This document shows positions 1 to 11,734 of a DNA stretch of 64,000 bases, piece by piece. The position numbers and the translations under genes were made by a program. This DNA is from Scleropages formosus. Taxonomy: Eukaryota; Chordata; Actinopteri; Osteoglossiformes; Osteoglossidae. The stretch lies in contig NC_041813.1 of NCBI RefSeq assembly GCF_900964775.1, forward strand, positions 32,490,960-32,554,959, in the 5' to 3' direction. Each line of letters opens with the position of its first letter. The first letter of the stretch is position 1. Below the pieces are notes generated by a model. That model was not told where the DNA came from and searched no databases. It was given only the letters and a program-made list of their open reading frames with translations.

Positions 1-1990
1 AAAAAAACCCATTGGGGTATCACTGTACCTTACCCACATCAGAAAGGGTGCATACAGGATTTGCTAGGTGGCTCAACAGGTTAGTGTTGGCTTTTTTTTA
101 AACCCCACAGTTCAAGTTCAGTTCCTACATTAAAAAAACCAACCTTTTCTACAAAAAAAACCCATTGGGGTATCACTGTACCTTAACCACATCAGAAGAG
201 ATTCATACAGAACTTGCTGGGTAGCTCAACAGGTTAATCCCTGTTTTTTTTTAAACCCCACATTTCAAGTTCAGTTCCTACGTAAAAAAAAAAAAAAAAA
301 CTACCTTTTCTACAAAAAAAACCCATTGGGGTATCATTACCTTAACCACATCAGAAGAGGTTAATATAGAATTTGCTGGGTAGCTCAGCAGGTTAGTGTT
401 TGTTCTTTTAAACCCCACAGTTCAAGTTCAGTCCCTATATAAAAGACCAGCCTTTTCTACAAAAAAAAGCCCATTGGGTATCACTGTACCTTAAGCACAT
501 CAGAAGAGTTTCATACAGAACTTGCTGGGTAGCTCAACAGGTTAATCCCTGTTTTTTTTAAACCCCACATTTCAAGTTCAGTTCCTACATTAAAAAAACC
601 AACCTTTTCTACAAAAAAACCCATTGGGGTATCACTGTACCTTACCCACATCAGAAGAGGTTAGGACAGAATTTGTTGGGTAGCTCAACAGGATAGGGTT
701 TGTTCTTTTAAACCCCACAGTTCAAGTTCAGTTCCTACGTAAAAAAAAAAAAAAACTACCTTTTCTACAAAAAAAACCCATTGGGGTATCACTACCTTAA
801 CCACATCAGAAGAGGTTAATATAGAATTTGCTGGGTAGCTCAGCAGGTTAGTGTTTGTTCTTTTAAACCCCACAGTTCAAGTTCAGTCCCTATATAAAAG
901 ACCAGCCTTTTCTACAAAAAAAAGCCCATTGGGTATCACTGTACCTTAAGCACATCAGAAGAGATTCATACAGAACTTGCTGGGTAGCTCAACAGGTTAA
1001 TCCCTGTTTTTTTTAAACCCCCCAGTTCAAGTTCAGTTCCTACATAAGAAAAACCAACTTTTTCTACAAAAAAAAAAAAAAAAAAAAAAAACCCATTGGG
1101 GTATCACTGTACCTTAACCACATCAGAAGAGGTTAATATTGAATTTGCTGGGTAGCTCAGCAGGCTAGTGTTTGTTCTTTTAAACCCCACAGTTCAAGTT
1201 CAGTCCCTATATAAAAGACCAGCCTTTTCTACAAAAAAAAGCCCATTGGGTATCACTGTACCTTAAGCACATCAGAAGAGTTTCATACAGAACTTGCTGG
1301 GTAGCTCAACAGGTTAATCCCTGTTTTTTTTAAACCCCACATTTCAAGTTCAGTTCCTACATTAAAAAAACCAACCTTTTCTACAAAAAAACCCATTGGG
1401 GTATCACTGTACCTTACCCACATCAGAAGAGGTTAGGACAGAATTTGTTGGGTAGCTCAACAGGATAGTGTTTGTTCTTTTAAACCCCACAGTTCAAGTT
1501 CAGTCCCTACATAAAAGACCAACCTTTTCTACAAAAAAAAAATCCTTTGGGGTATCACTGTACCTTAACCACATCAGAAGTAATTAGTAGAGAGTTTAGT
1601 GGGTAGCTCAACAAGTTAGCGTTTGATGTTTTAAACCCCACCGTTCAAGTTCAGTTCCTACGTAAAAAAAAAAAAAAAACTACCTTTTCTACAAAAAAAA
1701 ACCCATTGGGTATCACTGTACCTTAAGCACATCAGAAGAGATTAGTAAAGAGTTTGTTGGGTAGCTCAGCAGGTTAGTATTTGTTATTTTAAACCCCACA
1801 GTTCAAGTTCACTTTCTCCATGAAAAAGCAACCTTTTCCTTAACTAAAAACCCATTGGAGGATCACTCTTCCTTAACCACATCAGAAAAGTCTTGTAAAG
1901 AAATTGCTGGGTGGCTCAACAAGGTAAAACAGTGGTTAGTAAGTATTCTCTTTTAAGGTTCAATCCCCCTCAGCAGAAAACAACTGTGTT
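1..1990 (+). repeat. Satellite array of tRNA-like ~150-bp units
   Basis: About 13 tandem units run from the window edge. The landmark CCCATTGGG recurs near 8, 161, 322, 470, 620, 777, 925, 1092, 1242, 1392, 1543, 1702 and 1850, so units are 148-167 bp. Most of the length change comes from A-runs at the unit joint. Each unit holds a stretch reading GGGTAGCTCAACAGG, then about 30 bases on CAGTTCAAGTTCAGTTCC. These resemble the A and B boxes of a tRNA promoter, as in tRNA-derived SINEs. Unit types repeat in a C-D-E order (322/470/620, 777/925, 1092/1242/1392), which is a higher-order pattern. The last units (after about 1540) are more diverged. The array probably continues left of the window. 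Confidence 0.9.
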
Positions 1991-2044
1991 TAAAACCAGA
2001 CTTCCTTTTCTTTGAGCTCATCTGAACTCTTTGAGAAGGTGCAG

Positions 2045-2125
2045 CAGGAACGGTGGTATGGCACAGTCTGTAAGCCAACGAGATGCTCAATTGCAGGTTA
2101 CGGGTTCAAATCCAGTCTGGGGCGG
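2045..2125 (+). repeat. tRNA-derived SINE head
   Basis: A tRNA-like stretch carries an A-box-like TGGCACAGTCTG and a perfect B-box-like GGTTCAAATCC. The arms do not fold into a complete cloverleaf, so this reads as a SINE head and not a tRNA gene. It follows directly after the satellite. The next 500 bases hold no gene I recognise and end in A/T and CA runs near 2500-2600. Confidence 0.55.
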
Positions 2126-2654
2126 TAACAAACAGATGTGCCAGAGAATGCTACGGTGGTGACGATGGTTACGATGGTGGTCTGATTACAGCATCAGACC
2201 CTCCTGGAGTTGGTGGGGTGACAACCTGTATGTGCAAGAAGTTCAAATGTGGTGGAAAAACCCCTGCAGAAGGGGATAATGAAGGTGTGAAAAGATGGTG
2301 AAGTGGAGGCCTGGGAGACTCATAAAGAGGCTGGAGGACAGTAACCATCTCCCCTGAGGGAGCACCCCCTTGCAAGCAGTGGAAGGGAGTAAGACTCAAA
2401 GAGTATGGGTGAGAAGGGAAGAAGGAGAACTATGCCCCTAGAGGAGAAGGGTGTGTAACCCTCTCAGGGAGTAAGCATGCCTCCTTAGAGGTGTATATAT
2501 ATATATTTTTTTTTTTTAAATTATAAGAATCCCTCCCTTACCTTCCCACCTTATCCCTCCATCACACACACACACACACACACACTCACTCACTCACTCA
2601 CTGTCTCTCACACCCACCACCTGCCAACTCTCAGCCTCTCCATCACACACACCT

Positions 2655-2745
2655 CACCACATCAGGTGGTAGGATTTGAACCCCCAACCATGGGGTTAGC
2701 AGCCCAACCTCTCAGCCCACTGCTCCACAGAGCTGCTACACATAG
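2655..2745 (-). repeat. tRNA-derived SINE head, minus strand
   Basis: On the minus strand this reads GTGGAGCAGTGGGCTG (A-box-like) followed by GGGGTTCAAATCCTACC (B-box-like). This is the usual layout of a tRNA-derived SINE head. A different, more diverged tRNA-like stretch lies next to it at 2815-2890. Confidence 0.55.
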
Positions 2746-2814
2746 CTTTCCTTGGATATTTCAGATATAGTTAAGGAACTGTAAAACGCCTCCTACATCA
2801 CCCAAAAGATGATG

Positions 2815-2890
2815 CTTCCACAGGACCGAACCCACAACCTCCGGCACAACTATTCCTACAGCTAGCCAACTGCACCACACAGCCAGTTCT
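2815..2890 (-). repeat. Diverged tRNA-like SINE head, minus strand
   Basis: The minus strand reads GTGTGGTGCAGTTGGC and, 30 bases on, GTGGGTTCGGTCC, again resembling A and B boxes. Together with 2045-2125 and 2655-2745 it shows that several different tRNA-derived elements piled up between the satellite and the 3' end of map2k3. Confidence 0.45.
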
Positions 2891-3247
2891 CCTCAACCCC
2901 TCGCACATGTAGCCAAGTCAGGGGAAGGGAGCTCAGTCGGAGCCCCAAAGGGAAGGGCCCTCGGCCCTGGGTGCGACCTCACAACCCAGTGGGGCTCACA
3001 GGGCGGCAGCCAAAGAGCACTCTGTGGGACATCCAGGACCAGTGTCCTCTGCCTTATGACACTCAGGCACTCCAACAGGACACGCTGGCTGCTCCGACAG
3101 CTCGGACTGGGCCCTTTTAGAGATGCTCTAGGGAGCATCCTGAAGCCAAAAAGGGAGCTGAACCAGCCACACAGTAGTAGAAGACACTGATGACCACTCA
3201 GGGTCTCACACAGAAGTTACTCAGACTGTGCTTTTTAACAGCAGCTT

Positions 3248-3253
3248 TTTTAT
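3248..3253 (-). terminator. map2k3: Candidate poly(A) signal of map2k3
   Basis: The minus strand reads AATAAA 232 bases past the map2k3 stop codon. This is a usual distance for a short fish 3' UTR. Confidence 0.5.
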
Positions 3254-3484
3254 TGAAAATGTCCAGCTGAACTGTGCAAAGCTGTGTTTGGCCAATGAAA
3301 GCAGCAAGTGGCTCGTACCGAGAACACCAGTTTACCACATTTTACCAGAGTCCTGTTTCTTTAAATAGCAGTAGCTGAAGTTAGAGAGAACGAGAGAGAC
3401 TTTGCAGACATGGAGTGATGCCATTGCAGGCGGTGAGCATGGCAACCAGAGGAGCTGGGCAGCCCCGCTGCAGCCTGCGGACGG

Positions 3485-5563
3485 TCACCGGTGCTCCCCC
3501 CCTGCGGCGAACCCGTCGTCAAGGATCTCCGTCACGAACAAGGCCACGTCTGTCTCCTTGGACTCGTGAGTCTTGAAGAAGGGTTGTTCCTCAAAGACGG
3601 GCGAGACAGAGAGGTGTGAGAGCGAAGGTGCCGGACCCCCCACCCACACACCCCGCTCCACGCACTCCTCACCCAGAGACGGCGACCGCACCTACCATGA
3701 GCTCCAGGTAGCCGAGCCGCTCCCTGGGATCCTTCTTCAAACTGCAGGAAGGGACGCGCTGCAGTGAGTGACGCGCCAACGGGGCACAAGAGACAGCAGA
3801 GCGCCGGCGCTCCTCACCAGTGCGCCGCGAACGCCACGAAGTCGGCCGAGAAGCGGTCGGAGGGCAGCGCCGGAGACGGCTCCACCACCACCTGCTTCAG
3901 CTGCTGGAACGGGGTTCCCCACGACTCGTACGGGAAGCGCAGCATCGAGAGCTCCACCTGCACGACGAAGCAGCACGCCGTTGTCGGCCCCTGCGGCAGC
4001 TGGACGAGCGCTGGCGTTGGGGTTCGGGTTCGAGCGGCACTCACCAGAGTGATTCCCAGGCTCCACACGTCCGACTTGACGTTGTAGCCTCTCTGGCTCA
4101 GCTCAGGGTTGATCCTCTCTGGCTGCGGAGACACGTGTGGGCGAAGGTCAGCGCCGGGTCACCCCGCGCTCAACCGCCGCCGCCGTCGGCAGAAGTGACA
4201 CCCACCGCCATGTAGGGCTTGCAGCCGGCATCCAACGTCTTGGCCACAGAGTCCACCAGATGGCCGCTGATGCCGAAGTCACACATCTTGACGTGACCCT
4301 CGATGTTGATGAGAACGTTGGAGGGCTTCACGTCTCCAACACACGAGCGAGAAAAGAGAACCGGAGGATGAGGGAGACGCAACGAAGTGCCGGGAGGAAG
4401 GCGTGAAGGAGAATGCGCAGAAAGGAAGGTGCGGTAGCAGACGGACGGAGTCCTACCTCTGTGAATCACCGACAGCTTGCTGTGCAGATGTTCGAGCGCT
4501 TTGACGATCTGGGGACAGAGATGTTCGCAACACGCAGTGAAAACCTGCAGGCGTGCCGAGCGTGACCAGCAGAAGGGTCAGGCTCCTGGAGCGCTCCGGC
4601 AAAAGGCTCTCACCGACACCGCGATCTTGCCCAGGATGTCCTCGGGAATCTTCTTCCCTTTCTTGATGACCTTCCTGTAGAACTTGTCCAGCGACGTGTC
4701 CATGAGCTCCATGCAGATCCACACGTCTCCCTAAGGAACATGAGGGTTGGCCGTGGGACGGGGGTGGGGGCCCACCAGAGTGTCACAGGCTCGCAGACGA
4801 CGCATCGCCCACCTCTCTGAACAGGGCCCCGTAGAAGGTGACCGTGTACGGACAGTCCACGGTCCTCATGGAGATGTCCAGGTCCATCAGCAGCCGCTTC
4901 TGCTCCTCGCTGTTGACTGTGGCTCTAATCCTCTGTGGGGTTGAAACGCAGCTTGAAGCTTGAATGTACTGTATGATGATGATCGTCATCGTCATCGTCA
5001 TCCTCGTACGCAGGATGAAGCAGCCACTGCGGCCGGAGGCGACTTACCTTCACTGCCATGATGATCCCGCTCTGAGCGTAACGAACCTTCTCCACAACCC
5101 CATATGCCCCGCGGCCCAGCTCTGACAGCACCACCAGGTCGTCTGCCTGTACCTCAAAGTTCTGGGAGTGTGTGTTAGAGTGAGTGTGTTCGCACGCGTG
5201 CGCTCCATCCAAACAAGGTGTCACGCACAGCTTCAGCAGAGCGAGCGAGCGAGCACGTGTAAGCGCTCTTTACTCGCAGCCCCCCCTGCTGGAGGACAGT
5301 GACACTGCTGGCCATTCACACACACCTTCTCTCCGATGGTGATGAAAGCCCTGGAGTCGAGGTTCCGCGGCGGCCTGCGAACACAGTTACAGCTGAGCCG
5401 AGCGCGTGGGCGGGCGTGGGGGGTGAGGCCCACCAGACGCGTGGGGGTCATCAGCAGCGCAACAGCTTACGGGGAAACCTTTTCAAGCAGGTCACTCACA
5501 TGGGGTCCAGCTCCTCCTGACAGAACACCTCGTCCGGGATGGAGAGGCCGTGCTTCTTCTTCC
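3485..5563 (-). CDS. map2k3: Dual-specificity MAP kinase kinase 3 (MKK3/6 type), first exon not found
   Basis: This kinase phosphorylates and activates p38 MAP kinases in the cytoplasm. Eleven coding exons are visible, at about 5500-5563, 5326-5374, 5048-5161, 4813-4932, 4614-4730, 4457-4508, 4206-4333, 4045-4122, 3818-3957, 3696-3741 and 3485-3589. All have GT/AG borders and keep one frame, giving about 338 codons. The protein shows a docking-type N-terminus (GKKKHGLSIP), glycine loop GRGAYGVV, catalytic lysine in IMAVK, HRDVKPSN, DFG in CDFGISG, and the activation loop SVAKTLDAGCKPYMAPE with its Ser and Thr. The end is longer than usual (ILDDGFAAGGEHR). Residues are a mix of MKK3 and MKK6. 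I chose map2k3 because of PPRNLDSRAFITIG and because natd1 lies beside it, as in human 17p11.2. The first few codons must come from an upstream exon ending in phase 1, which I could not place. Confidence 0.93.
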
Positions 5564-7433
5564 CTGTGCGACAGAGATCAGGGTTAGTATGAGGCCTAAG
5601 TTCTGCAGCCCTCTGGGGCCCAGATGTCCACACCTCCCACAGATAGAAGTGACAAACCCAGTCCTGAGCTCTGCGCTTGTGCTCTCTGGCCAGCGTGGCT
5701 CCTGCAAACCCCGCCCGGACTGCGGGACGCAGCGGAACGCATTTCTGAGCTGTGCAGGGACAACTATGTGAGGAATCTGGGCACCCGAGGAGCTGCGGAG
5801 CAGGAGAGCCGCGCGTCACGCTCCTGTCGGAACATGCAGGATCTCTGAAGCTCGGCGGACGCGGAGGAGCAGGGTGGTGTGCGTGTTTGGGGCGGAAAGA
5901 AACAGTGCAGATCTCTTCATGACAGCAGCGAGTGCTGGACTCAAACGACAGCTGCTGTCCACACAGAGCGAAAAGCCGCTTCACCGAGAATTCAGCCTGT
6001 GCCACAAAACCTGCAGAAGGAGCTGTGAACTCGCTGTCACTTTGCAGGAACTCCTCAGCATGAGCAGCTCTCCACCTGCTGAGTGGAGTCTCCTGCGCAT
6101 CCCTGTTTGCTTGCAGCTGTCTGAGCGTCTCTGAAACGTTGACACTTTCGGTCATGGAGCAAAACCGTCGTCCGTCGCAATATTTTGGTCCAAAGCAGAG
6201 AAATGGTACAGTGCTCACTGACCGTGAGAAGGCAAAGGGAAGCCCTGCCAACCAGTTTAAAACTTCAAGTGATGAAGTCAGCAATCTCTTGAGAGGCAGT
6301 ATAATGACTAAGGACCGTTATTCAATTTCCTGTTCGCTTCCCACCGATGACCTTCCGAAGAGTACGACCTGAAGCTAGCCGAGTTCTGAAGACATTCGCA
6401 ACGAACGCCAAAACTCTCAAGACTGACACAATTAAAGATCGGATTACATGCATTATTAATAACTGCTTGTGCAAAGGCAGGGCACACACTGGACAGGGCA
6501 TCATTCCATCTCGGGGCAGTGCCCCACACACACACACACGAAAATGGGAATTTTCAGCAGTTCACTAAACACATCTTTGCATTATGGGAGAAAACCAGAC
6601 CACCTGCAAGAAACCCACATGAACATGGGCAGAACGTGCTAATTGCACAGACTGAACCCAATTCAAACTCATACACCGTAAGCTGTAAGTCACCCACTGT
6701 GCCATGATGCCACCCAAGAACAAGAGAATAAACACAGAATAAAGAATAAAGAAAGAGGGAGAAAGACGACAGAAAAAAGAAGCTCACAAACATGAGGTAC
6801 GAATAAGTGATTTTAAACATGTGGGTCTTAAACCTGGATTTAATGGTGCACAGAGCAGTTCTGAGGTTCTAGACTTGGGTTTCAATTATATTTTCTCCTC
6901 TTTTGAATAGATAAACCAGGAATTTTGCATGTTTCGCAGAAAATATGGGTCAACTTTTTATGACTCCTAAACACTTATTTTAAATTAATGCCAATTAAGT
7001 GTTTGTTTTACAAGAATTTATTTCACAAGCAGATTTTCAGGAAACAAAATTACAGTTGTTACGCAAAGAACATGTGTTTACGCAGGGAAGTGCCGCCCTG
7101 GTTTCCGTCTGGACCACAGCACAGAAACTATATTACCCACAATTATTATGGATACACTGAGACCATCTGATCCAAAAAGTTCTCCTGTACTGAGCCTTCC
7201 ACACACAGTGCCTTTCATACTGTTCCCTTTAATAATGTGTGATGTTCACTTTTCCATACTGTACATCATTCATATCTTCTCACACTGGCCTGTCTGGACA
7301 AGTGTCTACATGTTCACCTTTTATCTAGATAATGCAATAGTTCTCATTCTGTGTACATTTCTGGTACTTTGGCAATATTGTTTGCATTTACAGTTGTTCC
7401 TTTCATCAACAATCACGAGCGCTCCGAGTTCAA

Positions 7434-7480
7434 GGCGGTGTTCTGCAGGGCTCCCTCTTGGGACCGACGATGTTTTCTCG
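7434..7480 (+). mobile_element. Scrap of LINE reverse transcriptase
   Basis: The short frame reads GVLQGSLLGPTMFS, which resembles the conserved G-V-P-Q-G-S-x-L-G-P-x-L-F motif of L2/CR1-like non-LTR reverse transcriptases. Only about 15 codons match and no longer frame surrounds it, so it is at best a small fossil piece. Confidence 0.3.
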
Positions 7481-8949
7481 TCAAGCTGCTGCTGAATACA
7501 TCAGAGAAACGTGAAAAATGTTCACAAAACTCTTCCTCTGTTTTGGCCATTTTGCTCCAAGGGAACACCACACCTGGCGATGTGTTGTGAGCATTAGACT
7601 TTAAGGGTTCAAACTTCACTTGTCTACAATGAGCTTGAGGTGACAGATGATTTCTTATTGCGACCTAATGATCATATGAAAATATTGCCAAATTAAAATT
7701 TATCTCAGTCCATGCAACAGCTCCAGGCCCTGGTGTTCCAGTCAAGATCACCTGTCGACCGGACCGCAACAAATACAACCACACGCCCTGCTGTGCCGTC
7801 TGCTCCTCCCCAAACACAAATGGGACCGACCTTCTACATGCAGGATTCACATTCCGTCTAACTGCTCTTGGAAAAGAGTGCTTTCTAGCTGTAGCTGGTG
7901 ACAGAGGGAAGTGCTCGCATTTACCTTCTTTCTTCTCCATGAGTTGAGCTGCTCCAGGCTCTGGTAATTCCCAAACACCTTCCAAGAAAGGCGGAAGCAG
8001 TTTACAATAATCAGAGTGATACTGGAAATATGCGCGCGAGTTAAAGAAACCCAGAAGTCACAAGAACACACAAGAGGTGAACAGTAATTTCTTCCCCACC
8101 GCCCACAGCCCAGAGCCCAGAGCCACACAGTATAAGCTCCTGACTTGTTGTGACAAGTCCAAAAAAAAAAAAAAAAAAAAAAGCCTTATTCAGATCTTCC
8201 ACAGAATAGTCAGATATACACCATGTGGGCGGGGCCTCAGCCCACGTCACCAGCGGGGGGCGGTGCTGCAGCTGCAGGCCCCATTGCAGCGGCGCTTGGG
8301 TTCAGTGCGCGAGAAGGAGCTCCTTTCACTGCCTGTACCTGGATTTTGATCCACTTATTAAGGAAGGTAATAAATATACACACACACAAACATTTCTCCA
8401 AGTCATCACATTACCAAACGTAACATTACTCTCGTTACTGCACAACAAAATTAACAGGGGAAAAAAAAAAACTTTTAAAATTGTCTCATTTCGTCTTCTT
8501 TTACATCACATACAACACTTCGCAAGGATTAACATCAGATCTCCTATCGGGGCGCGCGGCGTTCAGGGTTCGGGGTCCGGACCGGGTGAAGGACACAGAC
8601 AGTGTTCATGAGGAACGTTTATTAGAACTGCGGCTCAGAGGGAAATAGTGCACTGGGTCCAAGAAACCCCTTTCCTCAGGAACCTGCGCTTCCAGGCCGC
8701 CTTCCCAGCGTGCTTAGCGGCCCCGGGCTTTTCCTCTTTCCTCCTCGCCCTTATTATAGCCCCCTGTACGTCACCCAAATCCAGCCAATCACAAAAAAAA
8801 AACACATTTCCCGCTCAAACCGTAACAATATATATAAAAGACCAACATTTTAAGCAGTAAGTGCAGACATTAAATGAAGATAACAATGAATGAGAAGAAA
8901 TATCCATCGAAAATTTTACAATCATTTACCATACCTGACAATTATTACA

Positions 8950-9140
8950 CTTCAATTACATACATTTTTCTATTTATCAGACACTTTTCTCCAAAGAGAC
9001 GAAAATCACATACAGGAAATACAAGTGTGTGTGTTCATTACACAGCAGAAAGAGACACTTAGATGCAGACGTGTGATTCTTAAGTACACTTAGTTTATTT
9101 CTACCAATGTTCATCACACGAGTAGCTGCAATTAATAATT
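8950..9140 (-). repeat. Short SINE-like element, type 2, minus strand
   Basis: It begins with TATTTATCAGACACTTTTCTCC, the reverse of the common fish SINE tail GGAGAAAAG..CTGATAAATA. It then shows AGACACTTAGATGCAGACGTGTGATTCTTAAGTAC. The same body recurs at 9205-9360 and 39035-39230, and on the plus strand at 16240-16372, so this is a family of about 150-200 bp. Confidence 0.55.
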
Positions 9141-9204
9141 AACCCTATAATAACATCTTTTTTTAGCCCCATCTATTGTAACACACAAACATTCCTCCAC
9201 TCTA

Positions 9205-9360
9205 CACATTTACATTTATTCATTTAGCGGATGTTGTCGAAAGCGACGTACATCTCAGCAAAAGTCCAATTTTATGCATGATTACATTAATATAAAAGAG
9301 ACACGGCTGCAGACATGTGACTCTCGAGGGAACCTAGGCTAGTTTGTTACCTTGCACTTG
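9205..9360 (-). repeat. Short SINE-like element, type 2, second copy
   Basis: It starts CATTTACATTTATTCATTTAGCGGATG and continues with AGAGACACGGCTGCAGACATGTGACTCT, matching the type 2 copy at 8950-9140. The two copies lie in the same orientation about 60 bases apart. Confidence 0.55.
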
Positions 9361-9807
9361 CACGTACTTATATGTTTATTTCTTAAATTAAATTAAGGTA
9401 TTCCCAAATTATGCGTCGGCTCTTATACTGCAGGGGTGGAAAATACCATTACGGTATAAGAACGAACGGCGGTTCCTGCAGGTTCAGACACAAACTAAAA
9501 TTGGGCACAGTGTTTGACTGGCCAGCGCTGCACACATGATCTTGCAGCGGAGATCCGGCTTCTCGTTTATGATTGGCCAGAAACTTACACGTGATATCCC
9601 GGTTGTGGTGTGTTATTGGCCAACATTGCAAAGGTCATCTAACGTTTCATTCCTGGTTGTGGTGTGTGATTGGTTGCCGACGCACATGTGATCTCACAGC
9701 TGATTTCCGGGAATATAGTGATAGTGATAGTGATATGTTATGTTGTTGTTCGCTCTTTCTGCAGTTTTATCCCTGTCATTTCTGAAGATCCTTCGCAGAG
9801 AGGCGAG

Positions 9808-10729
9808 ATGGCTCATGCGGAGTAGATAAACATGATGGAAACCAACCCGACGATGAGGGTGGAACACAACAGGAAACGGCGGCAGTTTTAGACTGAACTG
9901 GATTGGATTGATTTTTTTTTTTTTTTTTTTTCCCCCCCTCCTTATCTCCATTCAGAAATACATACTGTTCATAAACTTTTAGTCCTTGGCCTAGTACTTC
10001 GGCAGTACTATAACTAAAGTTTACTGTTGCCGATATATACATCATTTGTTATGCCAAACGATGAATTGTTTACTGCGTACTCTGTACTAAAGGCCATCAC
10101 CTGGCTATGAGCTTTCGTTGTCACCATGTGACGTCGCGTGTAACATCATGTCTCCCTTGCCTGTCTCTCTCAGTTTGTCTCTCTCTCTGTCACTTTGTGT
10201 CCCTGCTCTGTACTCTCGGTGTCATCGTGTCGCTCCACCGACTGCGACGCAGAGCGGCACCGCCTGTGTGGACATCGTGGCCGTACACGGTAACAGTTGT
10301 CCTTGCTGTGGCCTGCAGGCTCCCACGACCGCGCTGTGCTTCTCTACGACTATGTGGGCAAGCGCACCATCGACCTCCAGCACACGCAGGTACCTGACGC
10401 ATACAGGGGGCGGGGAATCGCCAAACACCTGGCCAAGGTGCGTTGGGGGAGGGAGCTGGCTGACTTCGCTCTCGGTGCTTCTTTGTACTCTTTCGGATTT
10501 GCTCCACGGACTCTTCGGCCATCCTTGTCAAAATGTTAGTAAGCATTCAAGACCGTTAAAGGACTGCGTGTCTCGTTTGCTTGAGGCGGCCATGGACTTT
10601 GTGGTGGAGGAGGACCTGAAGGCCCACCTGACCTCCTGGTATATCCAGAAGTTTGTCAAGGAGAACCCGCATCCTCGGTACCTGGAGCACATCCACCGGC
10701 GAGCTTCTGGGAAGTCGACACCCCCCTGA
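9808..10729 (+). CDS. natd1: NATD1 (N-acetyltransferase domain 1), exon 1 looks disrupted
   Basis: NATD1 is a small GNAT-fold protein of poorly known substrate. Exon 2 (about 10318-10437) encodes [18 protein letters not shown] and then [12 protein letters not shown], the R-G-x-G acetyl-CoA loop. Exon 3 (10587-10729) encodes [16 protein letters not shown] through to a TGA. Both have good splice sites (AG before GCTCCC, donor GTGCGT, AG before GCGGCC). The expected exon 1 is recognisable at 9832-9888 as [19 protein letters not shown], but the next codon is TAG. The tail RLN is present only in another frame, and no GT donor follows before a poly-T run at 9909. An earlier ATG at 9808 meets a TAG after five codons. 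This is either a sequence or assembly error beside the poly-T, or a real loss. The neighbour map2k3 fits the human 17p11.2 order. Confidence 0.82.
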
Positions 10730-11700
10730 GCCGGACGAGGACACGGACGCGGCCTCCAGTCCTGGTCTTCACACGCAGCGCTGAGGTGGAAAAGAACAAG
10801 ATGAGTGCGGGAGGGACATGCAGCTCCATTTCCACAAGGTGTTCAACTTGGAGCTACTGTGGGGTGCGACCAGAGTGGGCGGGGCTCTGCTAACGACGTG
10901 GACTCGACGCTACGGCAACAGGAACAAAAGGAGCTAGTGTTGCCCTCAAGTATACTGAGCAGAGCACACATCTGTGTCACATCTCTGCATCAGGAACAAA
11001 AGTGGGTGAGCGGGCCTCGGGTGTGCTGGAACTCCCTACCTGACAGCACTCGGTGGCCTCGCGGCTGCAGGATCCTTCCATGATCCTCGGCACCCATTGT
11101 ACTTGAAGGCTCCATCTGCTGCACTGGAGCTCCACACACCAGTGAGATCTGGGAGTGTGTGTGTGTTAGACTTTCTCACTGTCCTCAGGTTTAGCAATGG
11201 CAGTGTGTGCTTCCACCCTACAGCACGGGAGGGTGCTACACACGTGGCTCCCGAAGAACATGCACATGGTCAGGGTCAATTAAAATGATCATATTATTAC
11301 TGAGGCATACGTGGTCATAAATGTTTTATTTACAGAAAATCCACGCTCAACTTCATGCATGTTTACACACTGATTTCCTTTTGCAGTTTTTGTAGCGCTT
11401 AGACTTTCTTGGTGTAAATTACGGTGCTGTTTGAGTGTCACACTAGTGTATTTTACAGACAGGGACTCAACAGCTCCGCCAGAGCTGTCACCGCGCTTGC
11501 CACGGGGCAGGAAACGTGGACAGTAGCCTATCATTACTTCTTATTTGCTCACATTACATGTCACATGAAGGTGGAATGTTAGTCTGTCCAAAAACTAGTT
11601 TAACACAGTGCTGTGAGGACACTCCGTGTTGGTCTCTCTGCTATGAGTGATGGGGAGAATTTACAACAGCCTAGGTAGCGGGTCAGTCTCGGGAGCTGAA
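10730..11700. other. Intergenic, no gene seen
   Basis: This holds the likely natd1 3' UTR and unique-looking DNA. A weak plus-strand frame near 11012 reads RVCWNSLPDS, like the C-terminal part of L2/CR1-type LINE proteins, but it is too short to claim. No promoter or RNA gene was recognised. Confidence 0.5.
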
Positions 11701-11734
11701 GGTCGTGAGTTCAATCCTCACATGGGGTAGTGAG

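Larger units (their letters stand above)
5564..9800. other. Gap between map2k3 and natd1, no confirmed gene
   Basis: This stretch should contain the small first exon and promoter of map2k3, but I could not identify them. An open minus-strand frame of 262 codons (5496-6284) runs unbroken into map2k3 exon 2, and I treat it only as a lead. The rest is AT-rich DNA, A-runs near 8160 and 8780, a short LINE-like scrap near 7434, and two SINE tails near 8950 and 9205. The G/C-rich block around 8220-8760 contains no recognisable protein. Confidence 0.6.

Noticed and set aside
1-1990. CRISPR array
   Set aside because: The units are contiguous tandem repeats without unique spacers, and the DNA is vertebrate.
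2045-2890. True tRNA genes
   Set aside because: The A and B boxes are present, but acceptor and anticodon arms do not pair and anticodon loops are not clear. SINE heads fit better.
3485-5563. Naming the kinase map2k6 instead of map2k3
   Set aside because: Some residues favour MKK6 (GKKKHGLSIP, HESKETDVA), but PPRNLDSRAFITIG and the natd1 neighbour favour map2k3. Family level is certain and the paralogue is less so.
10118-10546. Upstream extension of the natd1 exon 2 frame to codon 10118 as a new N-terminus
   Set aside because: The added part is low-complexity SLSLSL from a CT-rich stretch, is in a different frame from the conserved [11 protein letters not shown], and a good acceptor (CCTGCAG) lies just before that motif.
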